From positions 2,108,001-2,172,000 of the forward strand of contig JBQJBP010000001.1 of assembly GCA_052078155.1 (NCBI GenBank): a stretch of DNA of 64,000 nt, in the 5' to 3' direction. This stretch comes from CAXBMB01 sp052078155 (GTDB lineage Bacteria; Pseudomonadota; Alphaproteobacteria; Kiloniellales; DSM-21159). Below the pieces are notes generated by a model. The model was not told the origin of the DNA. It saw only the letters and a program-made list of their open reading frames with translations, and did not search any database. How positions within the stretch are numbered: position 1 is the first letter of the stretch; each line of letters opens with the position of its first letter. This document shows positions 55,668-64,000 of the stretch, piece by piece. Position numbers and translations under genes: made by a program.

Positions 55668-56192
55668 TTAGCCAAGGGAACGGGCTTCTTCGCTGCCCAC
55701 CTTCTTCATTTCCGTTGCTGGCCGCCGGGTCATAACTTTCCAGTTGCCGTTTGCTTTCGCCAGCAACTGACCCTGCTCACTGTAGATTTCCCCTTCAGCA
55801 AAGAGAGTCTTGCGGCCGCCGCCGATCACCCGGGCGCGGGTCAGCAAACGGCCCTGCTGTGCCGTTCCAATGAACTGAGTGTTCAGGGCCAGGGTGACCA
55901 CGGGTGTCTTCATTCCGGAGTCAGCCTGACGGGCCACGGCATAAGAACAGGCTGCATCCAGCAGCGTGCAGACCACCCCGCCATGGATGTTGTCGGCGAT
56001 GTTGAGGTGCTTTTCCGCCAGGGTCATGGTCAATTCAATGTCCCCGGCAGAGACCTTCACCAGGAATCCAAAGGTGTTCTGCACGCCCATGGAAGAGTCG
56101 ATAATTCTCTCCACGGGCGTGCCATCAGACAACCGCTCCCGGTCCAGCCAACTGGTCTCAGGTATCACGTAAGGCGGAAAGTGCTCGCTCAC
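55668..56192 (-). CDS. PaaI-type hot-dog thioesterase
   Basis: A 174-residue hot-dog protein. The active-site helix region reads LNIADNIHGGVVCTLLDAACSYAV (Asn68, His70-Gly71-Gly72, Asp79). PaaI-type enzymes hydrolyse stalled acyl-CoA intermediates. Its ATG overlaps the stop of the small acyl-CoA dehydrogenase gene (four bases), so it belongs to the operon. Confidence 0.87.
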   Translation of the reverse strand: MSEHFPPYVIPETSWLDRERLSDGTPVERIIDSSMGVQNTFGFLVKVSAGDIELTMTLAEKHLNIADNIHGGVVCTLLDAACSYAVARQADSGMKTPVVTLALNTQFIGTAQQGRLLTRARVIGGGRKTLFAEGEIYSEQGQLLAKANGNWKVMTRRPATEMKKVGSEEARSLG

Positions 56193-57328
56193 GCAGCCCC
56201 CCGACCCAAAGCCATGTAGCGCTCAAGATGATGGTCCGTATCGCCCAGCTGATGATCGATCATGGTCAGCCGCTTGGCATAGTGCGGCAAGGCGTACTCC
56301 CAGGTCATGGCAATGCCACCATGCAACTGGATGCTTTCTTCAGACACCAGTCGCCCCACCCGGCCAATCAGGTTTTTCGCGGCAGAGACGGTCTGCTCCC
56401 GCAGCAGGCGATCTTCACCCAGATAGCCGGCTGCCCGTTGCGTGATGGAGCGGGCCTGCTCAATCTCAATCAAGAGCTCCGCCATGCGGTGCTGCAGCGC
56501 CTGGAATTTGCCCAGAGGCTGTCCGAACTGCTGTCGGGTCTGCAGATACTCCAAGGTCAGATCACGGGCCGTTTCCATGACACCGACGGCTTCGGCACAA
56601 AGGGCCATGATGCCGCGTGCCGTGGCTTCCTCGATTGCCTGATAGGCCTCCCCTTCCGTCCCCAGCAAAGCCGTCTGCGGCACCACAACGCCATCCAGCT
56701 CGATGTCGGCAGCCCGCCAGCCATCGATGGTGGGATAACCACGGCGGCTGACCCCTGTGGTCAGTGCGTCGATGATAAAGAGGCTGATGCCCTGCTCCTC
56801 ATCGCTTTCGCCGGCGGTCCGGGCAGACACAATGATCTTGTCCGCCTGATCTCCCCCCAGAACCACGGCCTTGCGCCCCTGCAGGATCCAGCCCTGGTCC
56901 GTTTTGGTGGCTGTGGTGGAAACAGAGTTGAGGTCATAGCGGCTGTCTGGTTCGCCGTGGGCAAAGGCCAGCAGAAGATCACCGGCGATGACCTGCTCCA
57001 ACAAGGCTTTCTGCTCATCCGTGCCACAGGCGGTCAGCAGAGAGCCGCTGATCACAGCAGTCGAGACAAAGGGCTCCACCACCAGATGGCGACCCAGCTG
57101 CTGCATGACCACCATCAGGTCTTCACCTTCCCCGCCGAAGCCCCCGGCTTCTTCGGGCAAAAGCGCGCCAATCACCCCCAGGTCGGCAAACTGCTTCCAG
57201 AGGTCAGCAGAGTATCCTTCATCGCTGCCGGACGCCTTCTGCCGGGTTTCAAAATCGTAGCTGTCGCGCAGGAAGCGGGTCAGGGTGTCCTGCAGCATCC
57301 GGCGATCATCGTTTAAAGAAAAGTCCAT
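56189..57328 (-). CDS. Acyl-CoA dehydrogenase, small subunit (PimD-like)
   Basis: A 379-residue ACAD-fold protein resembling the small subunit of pimeloyl-CoA dehydrogenase. The usual YEGT catalytic segment is replaced by GDTDHHLERYM, so the Glu is missing at that place. This is typical of partners in heteromeric dehydrogenases. It lies 12 bp downstream of the large-subunit gene and overlaps the thioesterase gene. Confidence 0.85.
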   Translation of the reverse strand: MDFSLNDDRRMLQDTLTRFLRDSYDFETRQKASGSDEGYSADLWKQFADLGVIGALLPEEAGGFGGEGEDLMVVMQQLGRHLVVEPFVSTAVISGSLLTACGTDEQKALLEQVIAGDLLLAFAHGEPDSRYDLNSVSTTATKTDQGWILQGRKAVVLGGDQADKIIVSARTAGESDEEQGISLFIIDALTTGVSRRGYPTIDGWRAADIELDGVVVPQTALLGTEGEAYQAIEEATARGIMALCAEAVGVMETARDLTLEYLQTRQQFGQPLGKFQALQHRMAELLIEIEQARSITQRAAGYLGEDRLLREQTVSAAKNLIGRVGRLVSEESIQLHGGIAMTWEYALPHYAKRLTMIDHQLGDTDHHLERYMALGRGAA

Positions 57329-57340
57329 GGTCGCCGTTCC

Positions 57341-58537
57341 TCAGAGTCGCAGAATCATCTTGGAGATGATGTTCTTTTGAATTTCGTTACTGCCGCCAAA
57401 AATCGATAGCTTGCGGTTGTTGAAGTAATCCGCAGACACAGGTGCGGCATAGTCCGGACCAATGGGCTCTTCGTTGAAGCCTTCTTCCAGCGCTTCAGAG
57501 GAAAAGGGCATGGCGTAGGGGCCAAGGGTGCGCCGCAGGAGGTCGTTCAGTTCCTGACGGATCACCGTGCCTTTGACCTTCAGCATGGAGCTTTCCGCCC
57601 CCGGGGCTTCACCTTTCTTGGCCGCGGAAATCACCCTGAGATTGGTGGTTTCCATAGCCATCAGATCGATTTCGACCTGCGCCAGCCGGGCATTGAAGAA
57701 AGGATCTTCGGCCAGTGGCCGTCCGCCTTTCTTCTGAACTTTGGACACGGACTTGATGTGTTCCACGGCCTGCTTTGAAAAGCCCACCCCGGCGATACCG
57801 GTGCGTTCGTGGGTCAGCAGATACTTGGCGTAAGTCCAGCCTTTGTTTTCTTCACCAACCAGGTTCTCGACAGGCACCTTCACGTTGTCGAAAAAGACCT
57901 CGTTCACTTCATGCCGGCCTTCCAACAGGATGATGGGGCGCACTTCAATGCCCGGCGTGTCCATGTCGATCAGCAGGAAGGAAATGCCTTCCTGGGGTTT
58001 GCACTCCGTATCGGTGCGCACCAGGCAGAAAATCTTGTCGGCGTGCTGGCCCAGGGTGGTCCAGGTTTTCTGTCCGTTGACGATGTAGTGGTCACCCTCG
58101 CGCACCGCCCGGGTTTTCAGTGACGCCAGGTCCGAACCGGAACCGGGTTCCGAATAGCCCTGACACCACCAGTCTGTCCCATCCAGAATGCGGGGCAGAA
58201 TGGTATCCTGCTGTTCCTTGCTGCCGAACTTCATCAGCACCGGGGCCAGCATGTTGAGGCCAAAGGGAATGATCCGGGGCGCGTAAGCCGCACAGCACTC
58301 TTCTTCAAAAATGAACTTCTGCACGGAATCCCAGCCGGTGCCGCCCCGCTCAACCGGCCAGGAAACGGCCAGCCAGCCCTGCTTGTTCAATATGGCGTGC
58401 CAGCGTTCCATGTCCGACTTTGACAAGGTGATGCTGTTGCGCACTTTGTTGGAGATTTCCGGCGGCAGTTCTGCTTTCAGAAAAGCGCGAACCTCCTCCC
58501 GGAAGGCCTGTTCTTCGGCCGTGTAGTTCATATCCAT
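57341..58537 (-). CDS. Acyl-CoA dehydrogenase, large subunit (PimC-like)
   Basis: A 398-residue dehydrogenase. The N-terminus MDMNYTAEEQAFREEVRAFL and the C-terminal SIFGGSNEIQKNIISKMIL are those of PimC-type large subunits. GYSEPGSGSDLASLKTRA forms the FAD/substrate site. With the PimD-like protein it probably forms a heteromeric enzyme for dicarboxylyl- or long acyl-CoA. Confidence 0.88.
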   Translation of the reverse strand: MDMNYTAEEQAFREEVRAFLKAELPPEISNKVRNSITLSKSDMERWHAILNKQGWLAVSWPVERGGTGWDSVQKFIFEEECCAAYAPRIIPFGLNMLAPVLMKFGSKEQQDTILPRILDGTDWWCQGYSEPGSGSDLASLKTRAVREGDHYIVNGQKTWTTLGQHADKIFCLVRTDTECKPQEGISFLLIDMDTPGIEVRPIILLEGRHEVNEVFFDNVKVPVENLVGEENKGWTYAKYLLTHERTGIAGVGFSKQAVEHIKSVSKVQKKGGRPLAEDPFFNARLAQVEIDLMAMETTNLRVISAAKKGEAPGAESSMLKVKGTVIRQELNDLLRRTLGPYAMPFSSEALEEGFNEEPIGPDYAAPVSADYFNNRKLSIFGGSNEIQKNIISKMILRL

Positions 58538-58609
58538 CTGGGATAGCCTCGTTGCTTCGTTGACGCGGCGGCCGGAACCTATCGGGCACAGGCCGCCGCA
58601 GTCTGACGA

Positions 58610-59791
58610 TCAGAAGATTTCAAAAAGACCGGCTGCGCCCTGGCCCCCGCCAATGCACATGGTGACCACGGCATAGCGGGCCCCGCGACGACGGCCTTCG
58701 ATCAGCGCGTGCCCGGCCATCCGAGCGCCGGACATGCCAAAGGGATGACCAATGGAAATGGAGCCGCCGTTGACGTTCAGTTTTTCTTCGGGAATGCCCA
58801 GCACATCGGCGCTGCGCAGCACCTGACTGGCAAAGGCTTCATTCAGCTCCCAAAGATCAATGTCATCCATGGTCAGGCCGTTGCGTTCCAGCAGACGGGG
58901 CACCGCGTAGATGGGACCAATGCCCATTTCATCCGGTTCACAGCCGGCAATGGCCAGAGAGCGGAATGCACCCAGCGGCTCCAGACCCTTCTGTTCCGCC
59001 AGCTTGGAATCCATCACCACACAGGCCGAAGCCCCATCAGACAACTGAGAGGCATTGCCCGCCGTGATGTACTTGTCTTCACCCATCACAGGCTTCAGGC
59101 CGGACAAGCCTTCCAGAGTGGTGCTGGGACGATTGCACTCGTCCTTGGTCACGGTGACTTCTTTGTAGGAAACTTCGCCCGATTCCTTATCCGTGACAGC
59201 CATGGTCACAGTCATGGGGGCGATTTCATCGTCAAAGTACCCAGCTTCCTGCCCAGCGGCGGTGCGGCGCTGACTTTCCAGAGAATAGGCATCCTGCCGC
59301 TCCCGGCTGACGCCATAGCGTTCCGCCACAATGTCGGCCGTGTCGATCATGGGCATGTAGATGGCGGCCTTGTTTTCATCCAGCCACTCATTGCGGAAGC
59401 GCACCTTGTTCATGTTGGGCTGCACCAGAGAGATGGACTCCAGCCCCCCTGCCACCATGACAGGCACCTGATCCATCACCACCCGCTGGGCAGCCATGGC
59501 AATGGTCTGCAGACCAGAACTGCAGAAGCGGTTGACCGTGGTGCCCCCCGTGCTCACCGGCAAACCGGCGCGCAAGGCAGATTGCCGGGCAATGTTCCCG
59601 CCGGTTGCACCTTCAGGGTTGGCAGAGCCCATGATCACATCTTCGACTTCTGCCCCTTCGATTCCGGCCCGCTTGACCGCTTCGGCAATCACGTGTCCGC
59701 CCAGGTCGGCGCCATGGGTGTTGTTGAAAGACCCGCGTCCGGCTTTACCGATGCCCGTCCGGGCAGTGGAGACGATGACAGCTTCTCTCAT
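58610..59791 (-). CDS. Acetyl-CoA C-acyltransferase (PimB-like thiolase)
   Basis: A 393-residue thiolase. The nucleophile Cys90 is in NRFCSSGLQTI, the His in IGHPFGMSGARM and the second Cys in MCIGGGQGAAGLF. It is of the FadA/PimB degradative group and cleaves 3-ketoacyl-CoA. It lies between the multifunctional protein and the large dehydrogenase subunit, the order found in pim-type operons. Confidence 0.92.
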   Translation of the reverse strand: MREAVIVSTARTGIGKAGRGSFNNTHGADLGGHVIAEAVKRAGIEGAEVEDVIMGSANPEGATGGNIARQSALRAGLPVSTGGTTVNRFCSSGLQTIAMAAQRVVMDQVPVMVAGGLESISLVQPNMNKVRFRNEWLDENKAAIYMPMIDTADIVAERYGVSRERQDAYSLESQRRTAAGQEAGYFDDEIAPMTVTMAVTDKESGEVSYKEVTVTKDECNRPSTTLEGLSGLKPVMGEDKYITAGNASQLSDGASACVVMDSKLAEQKGLEPLGAFRSLAIAGCEPDEMGIGPIYAVPRLLERNGLTMDDIDLWELNEAFASQVLRSADVLGIPEEKLNVNGGSISIGHPFGMSGARMAGHALIEGRRRGARYAVVTMCIGGGQGAAGLFEIF

Positions 59792-59847
59792 GTTCTTCTT
59801 CCTTGTTTCAGCAGGGCACCTCAGCCCTTTGGTTCTGAGGGGACTGC

Positions 59848-61941
59848 TTAACCGGCAGCAGCTTTGTTGCGATCAGCGAAGGTTTCACCCTTTTCAGCCA
59901 TCTCCAGCAGCAGGGCCGCCGGTTCCCAGAAGTAGGGATCTTCTTTGGCATAGCTCTGAATGTCGGCCACCACCTTGTCGATGCCCAGCGAGTCGGCATA
60001 GCAGAAGGGGCCGCCCCGCCAGCGCGGGAAGCCATAGCCGTGCAGCAGCGCCTGATCCACATCGAGCGGACGCAGGGCGATGCCTTCTTCCAGAACCTTG
60101 GCCGCTTCATTGATCATGGCCATCATGTAACGGTTCTGGATTTCCTCCTCACTGATCTTGCGGGCTGTGATCCCCTTCTTGGCGCGTTCTTCATCAACCA
60201 CCTGCAGGGTAAAGGGATCCTCTTCCTGTTTGCCGCTTTCGTGGTTGTACCAGCCCTTGCCGTTCTTGCGCCCCAGGCGACCGGCTTCATACAAGCGGTC
60301 TGCCACAGCCACATAACGCTCGCGGGGATCGCGGGTGGCGTCCAGGCGGCGGCGGGTGAAGTAACCGATGTCGATGCCGGAAAGGTCGGAGACTTCAAAG
60401 GGCCCCATGGCCAGACCGAAATTCCGCAGGGCCGTATCGACCTCATAGGGTGACGCCCCGTCTTCAACCAGGTAGTCCGTCTGACGGCGATAGGTTGCCA
60501 GAATACGGTTGCCGATAAAGCCATCGCAGACGCCGGCCCGCACCCCGACTTTCCGGGTTTTCTTGGCCAGCGCAAACCCTGTTGCCACCACATCAGCGGA
60601 TGTTTTGTCCCCTACCACGATTTCCAGCAGACGCATCAGATTGGCCGGTGCAAAGAAGTGCAGGCCCATGACGTCTTCCGGCCGCTGGGTCTGGGCCGCA
60701 ATCTCATTGATGTCCAGGTAGGAGGTGTTGCTGGCGAGAACCGCGCCGGGTTTCATCACCGCATCCAGCTGTTTAAAGACAGCCTTTTTGACCTCCATGT
60801 CCTCAAAGACAGCCTCAATCACCAGATCACACTGGGCGATATCACTGTATTCCTTGGCACCGGAAAAGGAGTCACTGAGCAGGGCATCCCGCTGAGTTTC
60901 GCTCATTTTGCCCCGTTTAACGCCAACGTTGAGAATACCTGTGACGTTGGCAACGCCGCGCTCCAGGCTTTCTGCGTCCCGTTCCAGCATGGTGACCTTG
61001 AGGCCATTGGTCAGCATGGCCACGGCAATGGACGCCCCCATGGTGCCGCCACCGATGACCGCAATGCTCTCCAGCGTCCGGGGGGTACCGCTTTTCATTT
61101 CCGGCACCTTGGCCACTTCCCGCTCTGCAAAGAAAGCGTGGCGCAGGGCGATGGACTGCTGACTGACCCGCAGTTCCTGGAAAATCTCGCGTTCCCGGGC
61201 CATGCCGCCGTCAAAATCCACTTCCGTGGCGACCTTGATGGCTTCCAGCGCCCGCAACGGGCTCATCTGGCCCCGTGCCTTTTTGGCGACTTTCTTTTCC
61301 ATCTCGGCAAAGAAGGAATCGCTGGGCACTTCCGGGCTGGGTTTGGGGCCCAGGCGGGGCGGTTCCTGATCAAGACGCGCCTTCAGAAAGTCGAGGCAGA
61401 AGTCCAGCAAATCTCCCTCGGCAATGGCATCAGCCGCCCCAATGGCCAGTGCTTTTTGTGCGCCAATGGGGGCACCGCTCGTGATCATTTCTGCAGCCGC
61501 TTCCACACCCACCAGGCGGGGCATGCGCTGTGTCCCGCCGGCACCGGGAATGATGCCCAGGGTCACTTCAGGCAGGCCGATTCTGGCTTTCGGATCCATC
61601 ACCCGATAGTGACAGCCCAGCGCCACTTCCAGCCCGCCGCCCAGGGCCGTACCATGAATGGCTGCCACCACGGGCTTGGCGGACATTTCCATGTGATCGA
61701 TCACTTCCGGCAGGTGCGGCGCCTGCGGGGGCTGGCCAAACTCGCGAATGTCTGCCCCGGCGATGAAGGTCCGCCCCTCACACCACAGAACGGCCCCCTT
61801 GATGTCCGCATCCTGCTCCAGCTCCGCCACAGCAGAGGCCAGACCGGCACGCACAGCCTGGGACAAAGCGTTCACCGGCGGATTGTTGACCCGTATCAGT
61901 GCCACATCGCCCCGACGTTCCAAGGTAACCACTTCGCTCAT
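59848..61941 (-). CDS. Multifunctional 3-hydroxyacyl-CoA dehydrogenase/enoyl-CoA hydratase (PimF-like)
   Basis: A 697-residue fusion. The crotonase domain carries Glu105 (GGGLE) and Glu125 (GLPE). The NAD motif VIGGGTMGASIAVA begins near residue 295. The 3HCDH repeats include GVCDGFIGNRILATYRRQ and LLHGYGFPRWRGGPF. It is the first gene of the operon followed by thiolase, PimC-like and PimD-like genes, as in the Rhodopseudomonas pimF-B-C-D arrangement. An IclR-type operator precedes it. Confidence 0.93.
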   Translation of the reverse strand: MSEVVTLERRGDVALIRVNNPPVNALSQAVRAGLASAVAELEQDADIKGAVLWCEGRTFIAGADIREFGQPPQAPHLPEVIDHMEMSAKPVVAAIHGTALGGGLEVALGCHYRVMDPKARIGLPEVTLGIIPGAGGTQRMPRLVGVEAAAEMITSGAPIGAQKALAIGAADAIAEGDLLDFCLDFLKARLDQEPPRLGPKPSPEVPSDSFFAEMEKKVAKKARGQMSPLRALEAIKVATEVDFDGGMAREREIFQELRVSQQSIALRHAFFAEREVAKVPEMKSGTPRTLESIAVIGGGTMGASIAVAMLTNGLKVTMLERDAESLERGVANVTGILNVGVKRGKMSETQRDALLSDSFSGAKEYSDIAQCDLVIEAVFEDMEVKKAVFKQLDAVMKPGAVLASNTSYLDINEIAAQTQRPEDVMGLHFFAPANLMRLLEIVVGDKTSADVVATGFALAKKTRKVGVRAGVCDGFIGNRILATYRRQTDYLVEDGASPYEVDTALRNFGLAMGPFEVSDLSGIDIGYFTRRRLDATRDPRERYVAVADRLYEAGRLGRKNGKGWYNHESGKQEEDPFTLQVVDEERAKKGITARKISEEEIQNRYMMAMINEAAKVLEEGIALRPLDVDQALLHGYGFPRWRGGPFCYADSLGIDKVVADIQSYAKEDPYFWEPAALLLEMAEKGETFADRNKAAAG

Positions 61942-62114
61942 GTTTCCGTCCCTACTCTTTGCTTGTCCGGGTGTTCAGTCCTTAAGCACCGTCCCCGGTT
62001 TTGCGGATTAGCCGCCCGATCAGACCACTGGATCGATCCCGGCCATCTGTTCATTTAAGAGGCCGAACCTCTCCCGTTTGTTGCAGGCGCGAAGATAGCG
62101 GCTGCCGTGAAAAA

Positions 62115-62149
62115 TTCCAATATATAAAAACCCATTCCACACTGCGGAA
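62115..62149. promoter_or_regulatory. Candidate IclR operator before the PimF-like gene
   Basis: Half-sites TTCCA at 62115-62119, TTCCA at 62135-62139 and CGGAA at 62145-62149 lie 20 and 10 bases apart. The last two form a 15-base TTCCA-N5-(T/C)GGAA unit. The same half-sites on a 10-bp period occur before iclR at 63536. TTCCAATATAT is common to both. Confidence 0.6.
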
Positions 62150-62250
62150 CAAATCTTCTTTCCTCTGGTCATCAAAACCAGCCGGATTCCGGGATCATTC
62201 TTTCGGACCGGGGCACCCTAAACAGCTTCCCAACGCATGAGAGCAGAAGA

Positions 62251-62355
62251 CGCGATGACACCTGAAGCGCGAAGGCTCCCTCGTCAGTGTTTAAAAGGAT
62301 GGGTCGTAGCGCTGTTTCAAACGCTCTGCGTTTCCATCCAAACCGATCATGTTTC
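62251..62355 (+). repeat. Dispersed palindromic repeat, left-truncated copy (G)
   Basis: It begins in the element at GATGACACCTGAAGCG, continues with AGTGTTTAAAAGGATGGGTC and ends AAACCGATCATGTTTC, the right terminus. The left 30 or so bases are missing or unrecognisable. It lies between the IclR gene and the PimF-like gene. Confidence 0.6.
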
Positions 62356-62528
62356 AGGCATTAAACCAATCAAGAAACATGACAGCAGGCATGACGACAG
62401 CCCCCGGGCCCGCAGGGCTGGAGAGACACAAACCGCCATTTGTAGCGTTGAGACTCGAGTATTGGTGTTCCGGGGAGGCTCAGGTCAGACGAAAGGCGCA
62501 TAAAACCTCTGCATCGACCGGCCACACA

Positions 62529-63332
62529 TTAGTAGCCGCTTTGCAGAGGCGTCTGTCCCATGGTCATCTCCAGTTCCCGCACCCGGCGGGCCAGAGCAGG
62601 GCCAACGGAGTCATGCAATTGCTGCTCTGACAGGGAATCAGCCAAAGCACCACAGTTGAAAACGTAACTCTGAGACAGTTCCCGGCTGCGGAAAGGAACG
62701 GCCACGGCGTTGATGGTCTTTACCCAGCCACCGACAGAGGTCACGTACCCTCGGGTGATCATATCCTGTTGTGACCGCTCAACATCTCTTTCGATGGTTT
62801 TCAGCTCTTTGGCACTGATGCCGCTGTCGCGCAGTTCGGCATAGAGCCGCTGCCGGTCATCGTCAGGAATGCAGGCCAGATAACAGAGACCCGAGGCCGT
62901 GCCGTAGACCGGAATTCGACGCCCCACCTCCAGCCAGATGGAGGCCACATCCCGGGGCCGCCAGCAATGAGCATAAAGCATGCCCAGTCCGTCCCGCACC
63001 GTCAGCGCCGCCAGAGTGCCTGTTTCATCAGCCAACTGCTGCATGATCGGACTGGAGATATCCATGAAAGGCAGGTTTGCCCGCGCCACATTCCCCAGAG
63101 TCAGGACAGCAGGCCCCAGACGGTACTTTTCAATGTTCTTGAGGTGATCCAGATAGCCCAGCATGGTCAGGGTATAGGTCAGGCGGGAAATCGTGGATTT
63201 GGGCAGGCCGGTGCGTTCTGCGATTTCCTGATTGCCGATCGGGCCATCAGAGGGGCGAAAGGCCCGCAGGACACTCAGGCCCCGGGCCAGAGTTGTCGCA
63301 AACTTACGATCGCCTTCCTTGTCTTTATCCAT
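62529..63332 (-). CDS. IclR-family transcriptional regulator
   Basis: A 267-residue regulator. The N-terminal winged helix has LSVLRAFRPSDGPIGNQEIAERTGLPKSTISRLTYTL (position about 18-54). The effector domain carries SGLCYLACIPDD and the typical RSRELSQSYVFNCG. It lies upstream of, and in the same direction as, the PimF-like operon. TTCCA/TGGAA half-sites occur before both. It is likely to regulate itself and the operon. The ATG at 63332 has AGGGG upstream; a GTG four codons earlier is possible. Confidence 0.9.
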   Translation of the reverse strand: MDKDKEGDRKFATTLARGLSVLRAFRPSDGPIGNQEIAERTGLPKSTISRLTYTLTMLGYLDHLKNIEKYRLGPAVLTLGNVARANLPFMDISSPIMQQLADETGTLAALTVRDGLGMLYAHCWRPRDVASIWLEVGRRIPVYGTASGLCYLACIPDDDRQRLYAELRDSGISAKELKTIERDVERSQQDMITRGYVTSVGGWVKTINAVAVPFRSRELSQSYVFNCGALADSLSEQQLHDSVGPALARRVRELEMTMGQTPLQSGY

Positions 63333-63346
63333 GCCACCCCTCACCT

Positions 63347-63380
63347 GGAGTCAAATCGCCTTCAGTGACATCACGACGTA
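63347..63380 (+). repeat. Left-end fragment of the dispersed palindromic repeat (I)
   Basis: GGAGTCAAATCGCCTTCAGTGACATCAC matches the left end and subterminal part of the family. It starts 15 bp upstream of the IclR start codon. No right end follows. Confidence 0.5.
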
Positions 63381-63535
63381 CCAGCTCGTGACGCGCGATT
63401 TTTCTCCTTGTCCGCAGGTTGCTGCCTGCCGTTTTCGTTTTTGCTAACTGGTGCTCACCGCAACCAGATTGGTTTCACCCTCCAGGTAGATACACCGCAA
63501 GACGCCTTGTCTTTTGCGACTCCCAGCCGGGCCAC

Positions 63536-63560
63536 TTCCAATATATGGAACTTAATTCCA
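63536..63560. promoter_or_regulatory. Candidate IclR operator before iclR
   Basis: Three half-sites, TTCCA (63536), TGGAA (63546) and TTCCA (63556), start exactly 10 bases apart. The second pair is TGGAA-N5-TTCCA, the same half-sites and spacing as the E. coli IclR consensus. It lies about 205 bp before the iclR start. Confidence 0.65.
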
Positions 63561-63606
63561 TTTTCGTCTGAAATACAGAAAAGACTTCACGAAAAGCCCC
63601 AAAAGC

Positions 63607-63684
63607 TGGGGATAGAGCAGTTTTCCTGACCTTTCGGTCAATGATTTTGGAGTCCCCCAGCACCCAAGCGCTGCTCAATCCCCA
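63607..63684. other. Nested inverted repeats upstream of iclR
   Basis: TGGGGATAGAGCAG (63607-63620) pairs with CTGCTCAATCCCCA (63671-63684) at 13 of 14 positions. It encloses a hairpin TGACC/GGTCA (63627-63640). TCCCCCAGC (63653-63661) can instead pair with GCTGGGGA (63605-63612). A structured RNA or regulatory site is possible. No gene is visible. Confidence 0.4.
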
Positions 63685-63748
63685 AAACCACCCCCAGAGC
63701 TTGAGGTCAAACCCAAGCCGAAACCCAGGAAGGGACCGGGCAGCCCCC

Positions 63749-63805
63749 CAAAAAAAGGAAGGGCGCACAGCCACTTTCTGTTTTCCAGAAAGTCTTTGCG
63801 CGCCC
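63749..63805 (-). terminator. Terminator of the livF transcript
   Basis: GGGCGC / GCGCCC outer and ACTTTCTG / CAGAAAGT inner arms form a long hairpin. On the minus strand it is followed by TTCCTTTTTTTGGG. It lies about 80 bp past the livF stop. Confidence 0.85.
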
Positions 63806-63883
63806 TCAACAGGCCCACGGCTTAAAGAATGGGGAACAGGATGACCATTCCTTAAAGCTGGATCGCGGACTTATGCCTGCCTG

Positions 63884-64000
63884 TTAGATGGCAAGGTACT
63901 CTTGCCGCAAATCCTCATTGTCCAGCACGTCCTGGGCTGTGCCATCAAACACCACCTGGCCCATGTCCAGGATGATTGCTCGATCGGCCAGATGCAGGGC
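63884..64000 (-). CDS. livF: Branched-chain amino acid ABC transporter ATP-binding protein LivF, C-terminus (partial)
   Basis: The last 38 codons, reading ALHLADRAIILDMGQVVFDG and ending EDLRQEYLAI. They contain the H-loop-adjacent segment and the typical C-terminus of LivF-type ATPases (EYLAI/L ending). The rest lies beyond the window. IclR-linked liv operons often import dicarboxylic or aromatic acids as well as amino acids, so the substrate is open. Confidence 0.82.
   Translation of the reverse strand, partial: ALHLADRAIILDMGQVVFDGTAQDVLDNEDLRQEYLAI

Overview
The window is chromosomal DNA of an alphaproteobacterium, probably of Rhodospirillales/Kiloniellales type. The signs are an FNR-box-controlled cbb3 oxidase operon (ccoNOQP followed by ccoGHI), a CIRCE-controlled groESL, a PAS_5-type small protein, and large sets of acyl-CoA dehydrogenases, CaiB-type CoA-transferases and IclR/GntR/LysR regulators. 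Base composition looks moderately GC-rich throughout. No rRNA, tRNA, CRISPR array, transposase or phage gene was seen. The species cannot be named from the sequence.

Layout. 1-6.1 kb (minus): cbb3 cytochrome oxidase ccoNOQP, its own terminator, then ccoG-ccoH-(small ORF)-ccoI, with one FNR-type palindrome in front of each unit. 6.5-13.8 kb: DUF2189 membrane protein, ureohydrolase, ArgP-type LysR, lptF with a two-domain kinase, and a DMT transporter bracketed by dispersed repeats. 14.1-16.3 kb: groESL. 16.4-25.5 kb: mixed singletons (SMP-30-like protein, GNAT, LysR/pirin/glutathionyl-hydroquinone reductase, PAS_5 protein, PNPOx-like, DUF924, GlxA-type regulator). 25.5-41.6 kb: GMC oxidoreductase, then a fatty-acid/hydroxy-acid catabolic region (APH-type kinase + ACAD10/11-like dehydrogenase, MaoC hydratase, AMP-ligase, 3-hydroxyacyl-CoA dehydrogenase, DmdC-like dehydrogenase, SDR, FadJ-like protein, GntR regulator, thiolase). 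41.8-49.7 kb: a gcdH cluster with CoA-transferase, thiamine-diphosphate enzyme, FAD amine oxidase-like protein, aminotransferase and divergent LysR. 49.7-53.3 kb: two tandem paralogous soluble PAS histidine kinases. 53.7-63.3 kb: a pimFBCD-like beta-oxidation operon with thioesterase, crotonase and nitronate monooxygenase, preceded by an IclR regulator. 63.9 kb to the end: the C-terminus of LivF.

How the genes fit together. Three cis-regulatory links can be read directly: FNR boxes for both cco units; a TTTGT-N3-ACA(A/T)-type site in front of both the kinase/ACAD module and the GntR/thiolase divergent region; and IclR-type TTCCA/TGGAA half-sites on a 10-bp period in front of both iclR and the pim-like operon. 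The fatty-acid genes imply aerobic or microaerobic use of fatty, dicarboxylic and possibly 4-hydroxy acids, with glutarate entering through GcdH.

The least explained structure is a family of about 132-bp imperfect palindromes (four near full-length copies and five partial or degenerate ones) in the intergenic regions. Two copies bracket the DMT transporter gene almost to the base. I did not find a clearly new defence or mobile system. The best leads are this repeat family, the kinase/ACAD module with its shared operator, the duplicated sensor kinases with a duplicated upstream palindrome, and the unusual gene set around gcdH.
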